Below are positions 1 through 10,071 of a stretch of 64,000 nucleotides of DNA, piece after piece. The DNA comes from Prostheceraeus crozeri (taxonomy: Eukaryota; Platyhelminthes; Polycladida; Euryleptidae). The notes beneath the pieces are model-generated. The model worked only from the letters and a program-made list of their open reading frames with translations. It searched no databases and was not told the origin of the DNA. The position numbers and the translations under genes are program-made. Where the stretch lies: contig CAJQUW010001430.1 of the NCBI GenBank assembly GCA_907163375.1, positions 62,001-126,000 of the forward strand, read 5' to 3'. Position 1 is the stretch's first letter, and each line of letters begins with the position of its first letter.

Positions 1-430
1 GATACAAATTCACTGAAAGAAACGGCTTGTTCATATCTGTCTTCGTTTAGACGTGAGACGCCATTTAAGATTTTGGGAGATTGGCGAAAAAACGACAGAG
101 TTAGAATTTTGGACGTTTTGGGTTGTAGCGCCAAAACAAAGCATCGGAGAGCAAAACGGATTTCAGATTTGGAATCAGCGTACAATTCTGCGTCAACATG
201 GTGAGTTTCAAGTCAATCGGAGAGAAAAAATTTCAACATTTTTCGAAAAAACGACAGAGTTAGAATTTTTGCGATGGCTGTGGGCTGTAGAGCCAAAACG
301 AAGCATCGGATGGGAAAACGAAGGACAGATTTGGATTCAGCGTCAAATTCTACATGTGGTGCATTTCCAGCTCAATCGGACCTCTAGAATCGGCGATAGA
401 AGCGTTTTAAGATTTTGGATGATGGATATT
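1..430 (+). repeat. Innermost subterminal repeat units of E0 left side
   Basis: Degenerate copies of the same repeat that forms the 16.1-22.4 kb array, in opposite orientation. Shared words are GAGACGCCATTTAAGATTTT, GAAAAAACGACAGAG and CGAAGCATCGGA. Open frames here are by-products of the repeat, not genes. Confidence 0.8.
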
Positions 431-925
431 ACGTCATCAGCTGATTGCCACAAACTATATAGGCTGGGAACCGACAGAGACTTGTCATTAAGACGAGAGA
501 TTGTCAACGGTAAGTCGTCTCTCTGAGCTCCGATGATAGCTTCGGACATTCCAAATTCCGGGTTTCTGTAAGAAACCAACTTAGAAAATTTCATTGCTGA
601 AGTCAGCTAAGGCGTCAGACTTAGAGGTTCGTCAGGAGATGACCTTCGTCTCCAGGCCATAAAAGACTCCAAAGCTTTAAAGGCTTGTAACTTTGCTTCT
701 ACAAATCCGTTTGACTTGATTCAAAAAAGGTTCGGTCGCTATTGACCTGCCCTAAGTGATAAACTTCTTATAAAATTTCATAAGTAGTGCTAAAAAGTTG
801 AAAAATTTAAACTCACTAGTATTGGAGGGTTTCTGGGGTTTTCGACCCTGCTGAATTCAACTAAGACATTTATAAAGTTGTGGGATGCGAGCTTCGGCTT
901 GGAATTTGCAAACTTTGTAAACAAT
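431..925. repeat. Subterminal linker shared by E0 arms and E1 right end
   Basis: No gene is seen. The same sequence occurs inverted at about 15540-16090 and, more diverged, at about 44500-44990 in E1, always just inside the subterminal repeat. Shared words include GCACTACTTATGAAATTTTA (or its relative) and CGAACCTTTTTTGAATCAA. Confidence 0.7.
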
Positions 926-935
926 TCACCAAACC

Positions 936-990
936 TTCTGATTGGGCGAGCAATCTCGACCATTCTCAGGGTAGGAAAATCACATAAAAC
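936..990 (+). promoter_or_regulatory. TATA promoter of non-coding unit 1
   Basis: An ATTGG box (941-945), a GAG-CAA-TCTC dyad, CCATTC and AGGAAAATC lead into ATAAAA (984-989). The same order and near-identical spacing recurs at 2340-2400. The mirror copy lies at about 15475-15530 on the minus strand. Confidence 0.6.
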
Positions 991-999
991 CCAGTGAGG

Positions 1000-2217
1000 T
1001 GACTTTCAACTACACATTTGCTTTTAGCAAGTGTCATGATGTTGCATGGTACGGAGAGTTCCGCTGTAATATTCCAGTGACAGGGTGTTCCTTCCGGACA
1101 GCGGATAAGATCGTAGTGATGGGTGCAGCAAGGGAGGGAGACTTCGGTAATCTCGACTCTACAACGGTCGTTGCGGTCTCTTTTCTCAACGTAGCACCTT
1201 GAACGCCAATCGGTCGAGTCTTAGCTATCTTGTCACGGGTGGCTTATAAATTCTCCATTGCGAAAACGTCAGCTTTACTTGCTAACAAGTCTCTTACTAT
1301 CAGATCAAGAAGCACTCAACGTGAGCATGGTAAGGAGAAGTTCGGTGTAATACTTCCTTTCGACGGGCGTTCCTGTAAAGGGCGGCGGTGAAACCCGTAG
1401 CTATGTATACCGCAAGGGACATTCGGCAATGGTCAATCTTGTTAAACCTCTCTGCGTCATGTTTGCAAGTGATTGCCTCTGTCTCAACGTAGTATGCATT
1501 CGCGCCAGGGTGACATTTAGCCAGCTGTCGAAGGTTACTTCATAACCTCTCCATTGCACTAATAGTGTGAAGCTCGGCATAAGTGAGGGATAAAATCCTC
1601 CATCACCTTAGGCGGCTTGATATCAGGCTACAGCATGAGTGATGCGGAGATCTTTGATAGTGTACTTCCTGTTGGTGGGTTTGCACGGCGAGCGCTGCCG
1701 CAGATGGAAGGAGGGGTGTGTCATAGTTAAGACCGAAACCACTTAGCCGGTGTTGGGCAACTTTCCCAACGTCATATTTTCTCGCTGGGTCATGAGTGCT
1801 TTAGATGTCTGCAGCAGGTTTTTCAAAATCTCCACTCATCGTTTGATGATTTACAAAGTAGGGCACATGTCAAGTAAAGTTCTCATAATGACGTCTTAAT
1901 CAATTCCTCCTTACTGCATGCTTGTCGTTTCTACACTCCGACTCTAACCTTTTAGAGCATACACATGTAGCACATACTATCCCTATCGAGAAAGTCTCAT
2001 GAGTTCTTTTAAGAACCACTACCTCCTCGTGTCACCTGTGTATATTCCAAGTCGAGAGTTGAGAAACACAGAGGGCATTGACGAAGAAATGATAAATGGA
2101 ATGATATGGGATTTGGACATTCACACGCCAAACGTATACAGCAAACACACTTCTCTCTTCTTTAGTGAGCAAGCTCTGAACACATAAGATACCGTAGTAA
2201 AATCATCAACGAATAAA
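1000..2217 (+). ncRNA. Structured non-coding unit 1 (three paralogous modules)
   Basis: Downstream of the TATA box there is no long conserved ORF. Three modules (about 1010-1260, 1265-1560 and 1570-1790) share a core beginning GTGTAATACTTCC or a relative, then a small hairpin, GGCGG, and further down CTCAACGTAG. The hairpin is TGTTCC-TTCC-GGACA at 1086-1100 and CCT-GTAA-AGG at 1372-1381. A 5' hairpin ACTTG-CTAA-CAAGT lies near 1277-1290. The 3' part has GTTCTT-TT-AAGAAC (2003-2016), and an AATAAA is at 2212-2217. Stems vary while pairing is kept, which favours RNA over protein. Function is unknown; a precursor of small RNAs or a VA-RNA-like decoy are guesses. Confidence 0.5.
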
Positions 2218-2339
2218 TCATATCTCAATAGGAATGTGCATTGACAGATTCAAATAGATGCTCATGCGTTCATAAAAGAGAGTTTGTAACATCAGCATTA
2301 ATTGGAAGTGCGTGGGCGCACTGGAAACTCTTGCTCGTC

Positions 2340-2400
2340 TTGTGATTGGACGAGAGGTCTCATCCATTCACCGCTTAGGAAAATCTTATAAAAGGTAGTG
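2340..2400 (+). promoter_or_regulatory. TATA promoter of non-coding unit 2
   Basis: ATTGG at 2345-2349, a GAG-AGG-TCTC dyad, CCATTC, AGGAAAATC and TATAAAAGG at 2387-2395. It is a paralogue of the promoter at 936-990. Its mirror copy lies at about 14067-14125 on the minus strand. Confidence 0.65.
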
Positions 2401-2409
2401 CACCAGCTC

Positions 2410-3215
2410 TGCTCTTCACATTTATCTTTCACAAGGTGAGTGTTGGTGAGTTCCTGCTATCAGGTTGTTTTGACTTGCTATCAAGTTGAATAGTCTCTTG
2501 CTATCAAGAGATTCACTTCCCCTCATGAAACATATCATCGCTGTAATACCTCCTTTGCTCGAGCGTTCCTTCGGGACGGCGGGTACTGCCGTAGAGGGAT
2601 TGCGTTGCACGGGTTGTTCGTCGTTTGTTAGACCGAAACCTCTGAGCCGTTGCTCATGTTGGGCGTTCGACTTCATACTCAACGTGAAGCTTTCTCTCGC
2701 CAGGTCAGAGTACTTCAGCCATTCGACAAAGGTTAGTCTTCATGATATGGAGGAGAGTGAAATGTAATTCATTAGATGTCACTTGAATGATTGTTCCCAT
2801 GATAAACTTTGATGAGACAGATGAAACACTTATGAAGTATGTGAATTTTATTTTCCGTTGTTTCTCGAACAACGTATTCATATGAAGGACTAAAACTCTA
2901 ACGTTGAACATCTCGTCGGTATGCAACGCAATGCGTCATGTTTGCAAGTGATTGCCTCTGTCTCAACGTAGTAGGCATTCGCGCCAGGGCGACATTTAGC
3001 CAACTGTCGAAGGTTGCCTAAAACTTTCCATTGCATACGTTATGAGAACCATGAGTTCTACCTGTCTCTATCAATGAGACGAATTGATGAATGAAATGAA
3101 ATGGGAGGACACTCACGCGCCACACGCAACATAACACACTTCTCTCTTTTCCGTAGTCTAACAAGCTCTTTACACATGGATCGCAGTCGATTGCTATCCA
3201 TGTATCAGAAGTGTA
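2410..3215 (+). ncRNA. Structured non-coding unit 2
   Basis: Single-module paralogue of unit 1. It starts about 30 bp after the TATA box and carries a possible donor AAG|GTGAGTG near 2435. Three loop-identical hairpins (2453-2511) precede the core GCTGTAATACCTCC and the hairpin GTTCC-TTC-GGGAC (2565-2577), then GGCGG. The 3' end has GTCTC-TATCAAT-GAGAC (3064-3080) and a terminal pairing of CATGGAT with ATCCATG (about 3176-3203). Reading frames exist on both strands but are not kept in the paralogous modules, so I treat the region as non-coding. Confidence 0.5.
2453..2511 (+). other. Three consecutive hairpins with identical CTAT loop
   Basis: CCTG-CTAT-CAGG (2453-2464), ACTTG-CTAT-CAAGT (2473-2486) and TCTCTTG-CTAT-CAAGAGA (2494-2511) are spaced about 20 nt apart. 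Stems are perfect and of different sequence and length (4, 5 and 7 bp), while the loop and its closing G-C pair are constant. The mirror copy is at about 13956-14015. Confidence 0.75.
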
Positions 3216-3394
3216 ATTAAAGCTAGGACATTCCCATAACGACGTCTAAATCTTTCATAACTTTAATAAACTTATAGTTAATAAGACTTAAGGTTTGTCC
3301 TTAAGAGAACAGGTAGTGCCTTCCCACCGGCTATCTTAATTTTATTTAGCACTATTTCATCTACCATCATCACCCATATGCAGTGTTAAAAGAT

Positions 3395-4065
3395 TTACAA
3401 GTTAGACTAAGCGTTCTACTATTTGTAAATGAAAGATATAGTTTCAACAGTTTACAGATTAAAAATAAAGTTTCAAAACTGTGTACGTTAGAAAAAAAGC
3501 TTTATCTGTTTGTATGTTAGAAACAAAATAAAGTTTCAACAGTTTACAAGATAAAAAATAAAGTTTCACCAGTTTACAAGTTAAAAATAAAGTTTCAATA
3601 GTGTGCACGTTAGAAATAAAGTTTTAGGTGTTTGCAAGTTAAAAATAAAGTTTCAATAGTGTGCACGTTAGAAATAAAGTTTTAGCTGTTTGCAAGATAA
3701 AAAATAAAGTTTCATCAATTTACAAGTTAAAAATAAAGTTTCACCAGTGTACAAGTTGGAAACAAAGTTTCAATAGTGTGTATGTTAGAAATATAGCTTT
3801 ATCTGTTTGTATGTTAGAAAGAAAATATAGTTTCAAGAGTTTACAAGTTAGAAATAAAGTTTCAATAGTGTATGCGTTAGAAATAAAGTTTTAGCTGTTT
3901 GTATATCAAAATAAAGTTTCAAGAGTTTACAAGTTAGAAATAAAGTTTCAATAGTGTGTATGTTAGAAATAAAGGTATAACTGTAAAAATAAGATCGCAA
4001 GATTTACTAGTCTACAAGTTAGACTAAGTGTAAATTAAAATTAAAATTATAACTGTTCACGACTT
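3395..4065 (+). repeat. AT-rich minisatellite
   Basis: About 20 imperfect copies of a ~30 bp unit built on GTTAGAAATAAAGTTTCAA / AGTTTTAGCTGTTTG. The apparent 77-residue ORF at 3661-3894 is made of this repeat. The mirror copy is 12525-13165. Confidence 0.9.
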
Positions 4066-4286
4066 AAAGCGTTGATGCGATGATGAACAATTAATAAGCT
4101 GAAAAGTTTTAGATTCACTTTAACATTACCATATGTTTACAGATAGAAATGTATCACAGCAAAGCTACTTCATGAGTTAGTTTGCCAGGAGTGTATCATC
4201 TCAAACTTTTACTCCGTCGTTGAAATTTCATGACGACTTTTTTTGCTAAACGAAGGTTAACACCAAAAGAGCGTAGGGGTGGGTGG

Positions 4287-4295
4287 TATAAAATA
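4287..4295 (+). promoter_or_regulatory. TATA box of the small E0 gene
   Basis: TATAAAATA lies about 38 bp upstream of the first ATG at 4325, in GC-rich surroundings unlike the flanking minisatellite. The mirror copy is near 12263-12271. Confidence 0.55.
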
Positions 4296-4324
4296 CGCCT
4301 ACAGCACTGAGAGAGTTGGAGTGC

Positions 4325-4765
4325 ATGAGCTATGTACATTCTTTTGACGACGAGAGGAGCGATTCAGCCGATGGCGCAGGTAGTTTCCCAGAGCATGGAG
4401 GACATTGTTTAGGTGACTCTAAGGACGTATGTCGAGCTGCCCTTAGTGATAGGCTTCCAACTCATGATGAATGATGATATGCTTACGACCTACATTCAAC
4501 CATTGGTGCATGACACACCCTACCCCACAACGAGCTTGTCTGCTACATTGTATTCATGAGTGTGGCTCAAAGTAGGAAATTGATTGATGAGACTTTGCTG
4601 AAATATCCAAGGCGCGTATTCAAGCATGGTCGCCTACTGTTGGAGTATTATTATCAATGGCGCGACGACACACAACATTTGCCCACCCATGTTTTACCAC
4701 ACCTATCAACGGAAGAATACAATAGAGCTTTAGTCGAGACGGTGAAAGGAGACGATGAGCGCTAG
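4325..4765 (+). pseudogene. Broken small E0 gene of unknown function (left copy)
   Basis: A TATA-driven reading frame starts MSYVHSFDDERSDSADG, is closed by stops in the middle (around 4464-4530), and reopens in the same frame at 4556 as a 69-residue helical, charged segment (MSVAQSRKLIDETLLKYP...). Either three in-frame stops have accumulated or an intron spans the middle. I recognise no family. No counterpart was seen in E1 or E2, where the matching part of the left end is deleted or replaced. Confidence 0.4.
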
Positions 4766-4811
4766 CGGGCGAATGAAGCATCGGCGAGAGTGGGAATCAA
4801 CTTGATGCTAT

Positions 4812-4950
4812 TCTCCAATGAGGATTGTTGTCTAATGAGAATCAAGCATTCCTTTATAAATAGAGAGCCTTCCACAGTGAGAATCATTCCATCGTTGAAT
4901 CGTACAAGTGACGGACGCACATTCTCTCTCTCTCTCTCTCTCTCTCTCTA
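4812..4950 (+). promoter_or_regulatory. Left-end promoter and CT-rich leader
   Basis: CCAATGAG near 4814, TATAAATAG at 4855-4863, then a leader ending in a CT dinucleotide run (about 4922-4948) just before the first exon. The same promoter is at 24790-24840 in E1 and 50545-50578 in E2, so it is a family feature. The CT run is shorter in the right arm. Confidence 0.75.
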
Positions 4951-4976
4951 CATCCCTGTTATATTATCCAACTAAA

Positions 4977-5751
4977 ATGGTAAGTCGCTACTTTCCTTCC
5001 TCTCCTCCCTTGAACGTAAACTTAATACAATCTTTTTTATTTTCAGGCATCTTCTACATCTACTACACTGACAGGACAAAATGGTGGCCAGACGTTACAG
5101 GGTTCGCTACAATCAGATCATCTACAGCTGAGACCAGTGGAAGAAACAACCAAGGTACATAATCCTATACCGCTACAGCGTAAATTTAAACAAGTCTTGC
5201 GTCATGAGGATCACAGCGTAGTACTGCAAACGGGAATGCTCCCTTCCACTGATGTGAAGATATTGAACAATCAGTATGGGGACTACATACTGATCCCCGT
5301 GAGTCCGTACATTCGCCGCCAACTTGACATTATTGAAGAGTACGTGACATTAAATATGGACATTCCTACTCCTCTTGCTCAAGAGTGGAAGGCGAGAGAT
5401 AAAAAGGATACTCCCTATAGAAAGATTTGGGATGGCAATCAAATTTGCCTACCATTATCACATTAGTGTAGTTATTATAAAAAGGATGGAGATCAATCAA
5501 CACCCATCAGATGTGATGAGCTCGGAGAAGGTACTTGGGATATCCTTTTCAAAGTGAATGGGCTATATTATGGTCGAGACAAGGATAATAAAATAGCCTC
5601 TCTCTCCATGCATATGGAATCCATCCTATATATTCCAAAGCCACCCAGCGTAGATGACATTATTGACGAAATCCTTAACAGCAGTGGTACGAAGCGCAAG
5701 TCGGAGAAGAATGCTACCTCAAAACGCAAATCAAAGAAGGAGAATTACTAG
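4977..5751 (+). pseudogene. Left-end intron gene, unknown function (E0 left copy)
   Basis: Exon 1 is only the ATG (4977-4979). A 67-nt intron (4980-5046, GTAAGT...TTTTCAG) follows, and exon 2 opens in phase with GCATCTTCTACATC and runs to 5751, giving a 235-residue product. The intron is inferred from the strong sites, the matching phase and its recurrence in E1 and in the polymerase gene. The Ser/Thr-rich N-terminus is followed by a conserved region and a Lys-rich tail (KRKSKKENY). An in-frame TAG (5464-5466) replaces the Trp codon kept in E1, so this copy is broken. Its place at the element end suggests an early or regulatory role, but no domain is recognised. Confidence 0.6.
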
Positions 5752-5785
5752 TCCTTTCCTAACTCTACCCTATGACAATTCGCTT

Positions 5786-5911
5786 ATGTGCTTTGAGTGT
5801 CGTAGACGTGGTCTTATTAGATACATTTTACTTCTTCGTTGCCATCATATCATTTGTGTACTTTGTCGTGAAAAGCATCGATGTAATTATTCATTTTGTA
5901 ATATGTTATAG
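5786..5911 (+). CDS. Short RING-like Cys/His protein (E0 left copy)
   Basis: A 41-residue ORF with MCFECRRRGLIRYILLLRC followed by HHIICVLC: C-x2-C, C-x-H and C-x2-C spaced like the first part of a RING finger. It lies 34 bp after the preceding gene and is conserved in E1 (25701-25838), but it is too short for a full two-zinc RING. It may be an exon of a larger product. Confidence 0.45.
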   Translation: MCFECRRRGLIRYILLLRCHHIICVLCREKHRCNYSFCNML

Positions 5912-5963
5912 AACGTTTCCTTAGATGTGTAAATTTCCGTTTTAGGCTTCTATCATTATTTTT

Positions 5964-6494
5964 ATGGATTGTGAGGGTGAACCTGTACAGGAGGTCAGTG
6001 CTATTGCTATGAACAATTGGACATATCAGATTGTTAGTGTCTATCATCAACATGCCAACTGCGATCCCAATGTTGATCAATGGGCGAGAAAACACATTCA
6101 TGGACTTAATCTGAAATATTTGCAAGACTATGGCTTTTCTTGTGAGACTGCTCTTCTTATTGACTTTAAACGATGGTTAGCTGCTTTCAATGTTATACGC
6201 ATCTTTTGTAATAATCCTGGTAAGGAGAGGAAAGTATTTCCCAATCTAATCATTGATGATATTTTTCTCCCGCCTTGGGATAGTAGAGTGAATCAACATT
6301 ATCATGAAGTCACGAAACGTTTTAAGGATTTGTGTGTTCCTATTTTGTCTGTTCGTTGTAGTAGCTACGTTCATAACCAATGCTTCTTTCCTCCTTACCT
6401 CAACACTGCCAAAGTCCTGTATGGTTATCATTGCTTGCTATATGACAGTTACCAGCTGTATCTATTTTATCTGTTTCAAACCATTGATTTGTAA
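5964..6494 (+). CDS. DEDDh-type 3'-5' exonuclease-like protein (E0 left copy)
   Basis: 176 residues. The N-terminus MDCEGEPVQE has the D-x-E pattern of exonuclease motif I (D2, E4). HIHGLN around residues 44-49 matches the HGL segment common in DnaQ-like enzymes, and the C-terminus YHCLLYDSYQLYLFY has the H-x4-D spacing of motif III (H156, D161). The motif II aspartate is not certain. DnaQ-fold enzymes trim or proofread DNA 3' ends, a fitting role beside a protein-primed polymerase. The frame is open in both E0 arms and in E1, which argues it stayed functional longer than its neighbours. The assignment rests on motif reading only. Confidence 0.6.
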   Translation: MDCEGEPVQEVSAIAMNNWTYQIVSVYHQHANCDPNVDQWARKHIHGLNLKYLQDYGFSCETALLIDFKRWLAAFNVIRIFCNNPGKERKVFPNLIIDDIFLPPWDSRVNQHYHEVTKRFKDLCVPILSVRCSSYVHNQCFFPPYLNTAKVLYGYHCLLYDSYQLYLFYLFQTIDL

Positions 6495-6649
6495 TGCATG
6501 CTTGTTACAGTTATTCAATAGATGTTATTATGCGAAGAGTTGTTGTTTTCATGCAACGGATGGGTTAGATGAAAGGTGATCATATCTTTTTCAAATGACT
6601 GTGGAACATTGATTTCCATGATAAAGATTTAAACAGTTAGATTCGATGA

Positions 6650-7290
6650 CGAACAAGATTTACTAGTTTGCAAGTTAGACTAAGCGTTCTATTATTTGTA
6701 AATGAAAGATATAGTTTCAACAGTTTACAGATTAAAAATAAAGTTTCAATAGTGTATGTAATAGAAATAAAGTTTAAGCTGTTTGCATGTTAGAAATAAA
6801 ATAAAGTTTCAAGAGTTTACAAGTTAAAAAAAGTTTCAACAGTGTGTACGTTAGAAATAAAGTTTTATCTGTTTGTGAAATGAGATTATAGGATTTACTA
6901 GTTTGCAAGTTAGACTAAGCGTTGTACTATTTGTAAATGAAAGATATAGTTTCAACAGTTTACAGATTTAAAATAAAGTTTCAATAGTGTATGTGTTAGA
7001 AATAAAGTTTTATATGTTTATATGTTAGAAACAAAATGAAGTTTTAACAGTGTGTACGTTAGAAATAAAGTTTTATCTGTTTGTATGTTAGAAATAAAGT
7101 TTTAGCTGTTTGTATGTTAGAAATAAAGTTTTAGCTGCTTGTATGTTAGAAATAAAGGTATAACAGTTTATATGCTAGAAAGAAAGGTATAACTGTTCGT
7201 AAAATAAGATCATAAGATTTACTAGTTTGCAAGTTAGACTAAGCGTTCTACTATTTGTAAATTGAAAATAAAGTTATAACTGTTTACAAG
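6650..7290 (+). repeat. AT-rich minisatellite, second block
   Basis: Same ~30 bp unit as 3395-4065 with a repeated longer word TTTACTAGTTTGCAAGTTAG. Mirror copies are in 9490-9915 and in the spacer. Confidence 0.85.
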
Positions 7291-7695
7291 TTAAAGCGTT
7301 GATGCCATGATGAACAATTAATAAGCTGAGAAGCTTTAGATTCACTTTAACATTACCACATGTTTACAGATAGAAATGTATCACAGCAAAACGCGTTTGT
7401 CAAGTTTGATTCTATCAAGTCAGTACTATACACATTTGATTTACAAAACATGCTTTGAATACTCATACGATGAAGTTCTTACTTTCATTTTAAAACAACA
7501 TTCCGATAAAATGTTCAACTTACATTCTCAACTTTGTATAATACTAAGATATTTGATAATACAACCTCAGAGATTTTCAACTTAGATTTTTATTTACTTC
7601 GCTCAGTCTTTGTCGAAACCTATAAGATACAACCATAGTGTCATAAGACTCATGTGTGCGTTCATGGTAAACACATTAAGAACAAACCGCAATGA
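7291..7695. other. Inner part of left arm, no supported gene
   Basis: It contains a 69-codon open frame (7376-7585) identical in the other arm (9187-9396). Identity follows from the palindrome and is not evidence of coding. The segment 7360-7395 recurs inverted at 7785-7825, making a small nested palindrome. Confidence 0.6.
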
Positions 7696-9078
7696 TGATA
7701 CTTCAAATATGTACAAAACTGAAATTTCAACAACGGAGTAAAAGTTTGAGATGATACACTCCTGGCAAACTAACTCATGAAGTAGTTTTGCTGTGATACA
7801 TTTCTATCTGTAAACATGTGGTAATGTTAAAGTGAATCTAAAGCTTCTCAGCTTCATTAATTGTTCATCATGGCATCAACGCTTTAACTTGTAAATAGTT
7901 ATAATTTTATTTTCAATTTACAAATAGTAGAACGCTTAGTCTAACTTGCAAACTAGTAAACCTTATGATCTTATTTTACGAACAGTTATACCTTTCTTTC
8001 TAGCATATAAACTGTTATACCTTTATTTCTAACATACAAGCAGCTAAAACTTTATTTCTAACATACAAACAGCTAAAACTTTATTTCTAACGTACACACT
8101 GTTGAAGCTTCATTTTGCTTCTAACATATAAACAGATAGAACTTTATTTCTAACACATACACTATTGAAACTTTATTTTAAATCTGTAAACTGTTGAAAC
8201 TATATCTTTCATTTACAAATAGTAGAACGCTTAGTCTAACTTGCAAACTAGTAAATCTTATGATCTTAATTTACAAACCGATAAAACTCTATTTCTAACA
8301 TACACACTGTTGAAACTTCATTTTTAACTTGTAAAAGGTTGAAACTTTATTTTATTTCTAACGCGGAAACGACTAAAACTTTATTTCTAACGTACACACT
8401 GTTGAAACTTTATTTTTAATCTGTAAACTGTTGAAACTATATCTTTCGTTTACAAATAGTAGAACGCTTAGTCTAACTTGCAAACTAGTAAATCTTATGA
8501 TCTCATTTTACAAACCGATGAAACTCTATTTCTGACGCACACACTGTTGAAACTTTATTTTTAACTTCTAAACTCTTGAAACTTTATTTTATTGCTAACA
8601 TGCAAACAGCTTAAACTTTATTTCTAACACATACACTATTGAAACTTTATTTTTTAATCTGTAAACTGTTGAAACTATATCTTTCATTTACAAATAGTAG
8701 AACGCGTAGTATAACTTACAAACTATTAAATCCCGCAATCTCATTTTACAAACAGATAAAACTTTATTTCTAACGTACACACTTTTGAAACTTTATTTTA
8801 ATCTGTAAACTGTTGAAACTATATCTTTCATTTACAAATAGTAGAACGCTTAGTCTAACTTGCAAACTAGTAAATCTTATGATCTCATTTTACAAACAGA
8901 TAAAACTCTATTTCTGACGTACACACTGTTGAAACTTTATTTTTAACTTCTAAACTCTTGAAACTTTATTTTATTGCTAACATGCAAACAGCTTAAACTT
9001 TATTTCTAACACATACACTATTGAAACTTTATTTTTAATCTGTAAACTGTTGAAACTATATCTTGCGGTAAAATACTC
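7696..9078. repeat. AT-rich spacer between palindrome arms
   Basis: Mostly minisatellite in the right-arm orientation, with at least four copies of a longer register marked by GAACGCTTAGTCTAACTTGC. It begins with a copy of the 12340-12480 segment, so the centre of the palindrome is itself patchwork. Confidence 0.75.
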
Positions 9079-9489
9079 ATTGCGGTTTGTTCTTAATGTG
9101 TTTACCATGAACGCACACATGAGTCTTATGACACTATAGTTGTATCTTATAGGTTTCGACAAAGACTGAGCGAAGTAAATAAAAATCTAAGTTGAAAATC
9201 TCTGAGGTTGTATTATCAAATATCTTAGTATTATACAAAGTTGAGAATGTAAGTTGAACATTTTATCGGAATGTTGTTTTAAAATGAAAGTAAGAACTTC
9301 ATCGTATGAGTATTCAAAGCATGTTTTGTAAATCAAATGTGTATAGTACTGACTTGATAGAATCAAACTTGACAAACGCGTTTTGCTGTGATACATTTCT
9401 ATCTGTAAACATGTGGTAATGTTAAAGTGAATCTAAAGCTTCTCAGCTTATTAATTGTTCATCATGGCATCAACGCTTTAACTTGTAAA

Positions 9490-9915
9490 CAGTTATAACT
9501 TTATTTTCAATTTACAAATAGTAGAACGCTTAGTCTAACTTGCAAACTAGTAAATCTTATGATCTTATTTTACGAACAGTTATACCTTTCTTTCTAGCAT
9601 ATAAACTGTTATACCTTTATTTCTAACATACAAGCAGCTAAAACTTTATTTCTAACATACAAACAGCTAAAACTTTATTTCTAACATACGAACAGATAAA
9701 ACTTTATTTCTAACGTGCACACTGTTGAAACTTTTTTTTAACTTGTAAACTCTTGAAACTTTATTTTATTTCTAACATGCAAACAGCTTAAACTTTATTT
9801 CTAACACATACACTATTGAAACTTAATTTTTAATCTCTAAACTGTTGAAACTATATCTTTCATTTACAAATAATAGAACGCTTAGTCTAACTTGCAAACT
9901 AGTAAATCTTGTTCG
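9490..9915 (-). repeat. AT-rich minisatellite, right-arm copy of 6650-7290
   Basis: Reverse-complement of the left-arm block, shorter by several units. This accounts for part of the coordinate drift between arms. Confidence 0.85.
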
Positions 9916-10071
9916 TCATCGAATCTAACTGTTTAAATCTTTATCATGGAAATCAATGTTCCACAGTCATTTGAAAAAGATATGATCACCTTTCATCTAA
10001 CCCATCCATTGCATGAAAACAACAATTTCTTCGCATAATAACATCTATTGAATAACTGTAACAAGCATGCA

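Larger units (their letters stand above)
1..7695 (+). repeat. Left arm of the giant inverted repeat
   Basis: Every feature from 1 to about 7695 recurs on the opposite strand between 9079 and 16500 in mirrored order, with paired coordinates summing to about 16464-16770. The drift in the sum comes from length changes in minisatellites and one indel near 3219-3335. Identity is very high, including a shared internal stop in the intron gene. Confidence 0.9.

Noticed and set aside
999..1202. ORFs in the structured units (999-1202, 1999-2187, 2422-2682, 2486-2767)
   Set aside because: They are not kept in the paralogous modules, while hairpins are; open frames on both strands suggest chance.
3395..4065. 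Regular AT-rich repeats as a CRISPR-like array
   Set aside because: Units are contiguous and degenerate without unique spacers, in a eukaryotic element; this is a minisatellite.
7376..7585. 69-residue frame conserved perfectly at 9187-9396
   Set aside because: Identity is due to the palindrome arms; no start context, family or third copy supports coding.
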